This document shows positions 25,283 to 25,310 of a stretch of DNA of 25,310 nt, in pieces. The translations under genes and the position numbers were made by a program. How positions within the stretch are numbered: position 1 is the first letter of the stretch; every line of letters starts with the position of its first letter. A model generated the notes under the pieces. The model was not told where the DNA came from. It worked only from the letters and a program-made list of their open reading frames with translations, and searched no databases. Where the stretch lies: positions 1 through 25,310 of the forward strand of contig CAZGTQ010000160.1 in assembly GCA_964528575.1 (NCBI GenBank). The letters are read 5' to 3'. The stretch comes from CAZGTQ01 sp964528575. Lineage in GTDB: Bacteria > Planctomycetota > UBA1135 > GCA-002686595.

Positions 25283-25310
25283 GCGCGCGGAACGCGTGCC
25301 AGCGGCGAAA

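Overview
The window is a very GC-rich bacterial chromosome segment that looks like ordinary housekeeping and envelope DNA with no mobile element, no tRNA or rRNA and no CRISPR array. The gene mix suggests an uncultured member of Planctomycetota or a close relative: futalosine-pathway menaquinone genes, a Pkn-type serine/threonine kinase with a large extracytoplasmic part, TlpA-like thioredoxin repeats, dockerin-like Asp/Gly loops in pseudopilins, and short palindromic intergenic repeats. This assignment is an inference. TGA is a normal stop for many genes here (methyltransferase, mqnC, mqnE, gbsR-like, htpG, the pseudopilins), which matters for the main discovery.

Layout. 1-106: perfect palindrome and a terminator hairpin. 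163-978 (-): lipoprotein with a PPC-like beta domain. 1451-2376 (+): class I SAM methyltransferase overlapping a tiny Cys-rich protein. 2389-6806 (-): a tightly overlapping operon, polyprenyl diphosphate synthase > DAHP synthase > mqnC > mqnE, combining shikimate entry, the futalosine route and the isoprenoid tail of menaquinone. 6807-6969: divergent control region with an 18-bp operator-like palindrome over a sigma-70-like promoter. 6970-7488 (+): GbsR/MarR regulator. 7489-8733 (-): AraC regulator and VOC protein with a triple 18-bp repeat between them. 9133-12816 (+): the selenoprotein. 12874-14223 (+): glycyl-tRNA synthetase. 14276-18832 (-): kinase > lipoprotein > lipoprotein. 18833-19207: 28-bp palindromic tandem repeats. 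19208-21115 (+): htpG. 21158-25165 (-): PilV-like > PilW-like > PilX-like > HEAT-repeat protein, preceded by a probable c-di-GMP-I (GEMM) riboswitch at 25182-25282.

Main discovery. What would be annotated as three or four broken ORFs between 9133 and 12816 is one continuous reading frame of 1227 residues interrupted by three in-frame TGA codons (10378, 11422, 12487). Each TGA sits exactly where the first cysteine of a TlpA/thioredoxin CxxC motif belongs (UPPC, UPPC, UGPC), and each is followed after 8 nt by a nearly identical perfect 7-bp hairpin with a 6-nt loop, the geometry of a bacterial SECIS. The gene therefore most likely encodes an exported protein with three (helical domain + TlpA domain) units and three selenocysteines.

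Second discovery. The minus-strand leader of the pseudopilin operon folds into a GEMM-like aptamer that ends four bases before the Shine-Dalgarno sequence. This suggests c-di-GMP control of surface-filament production.
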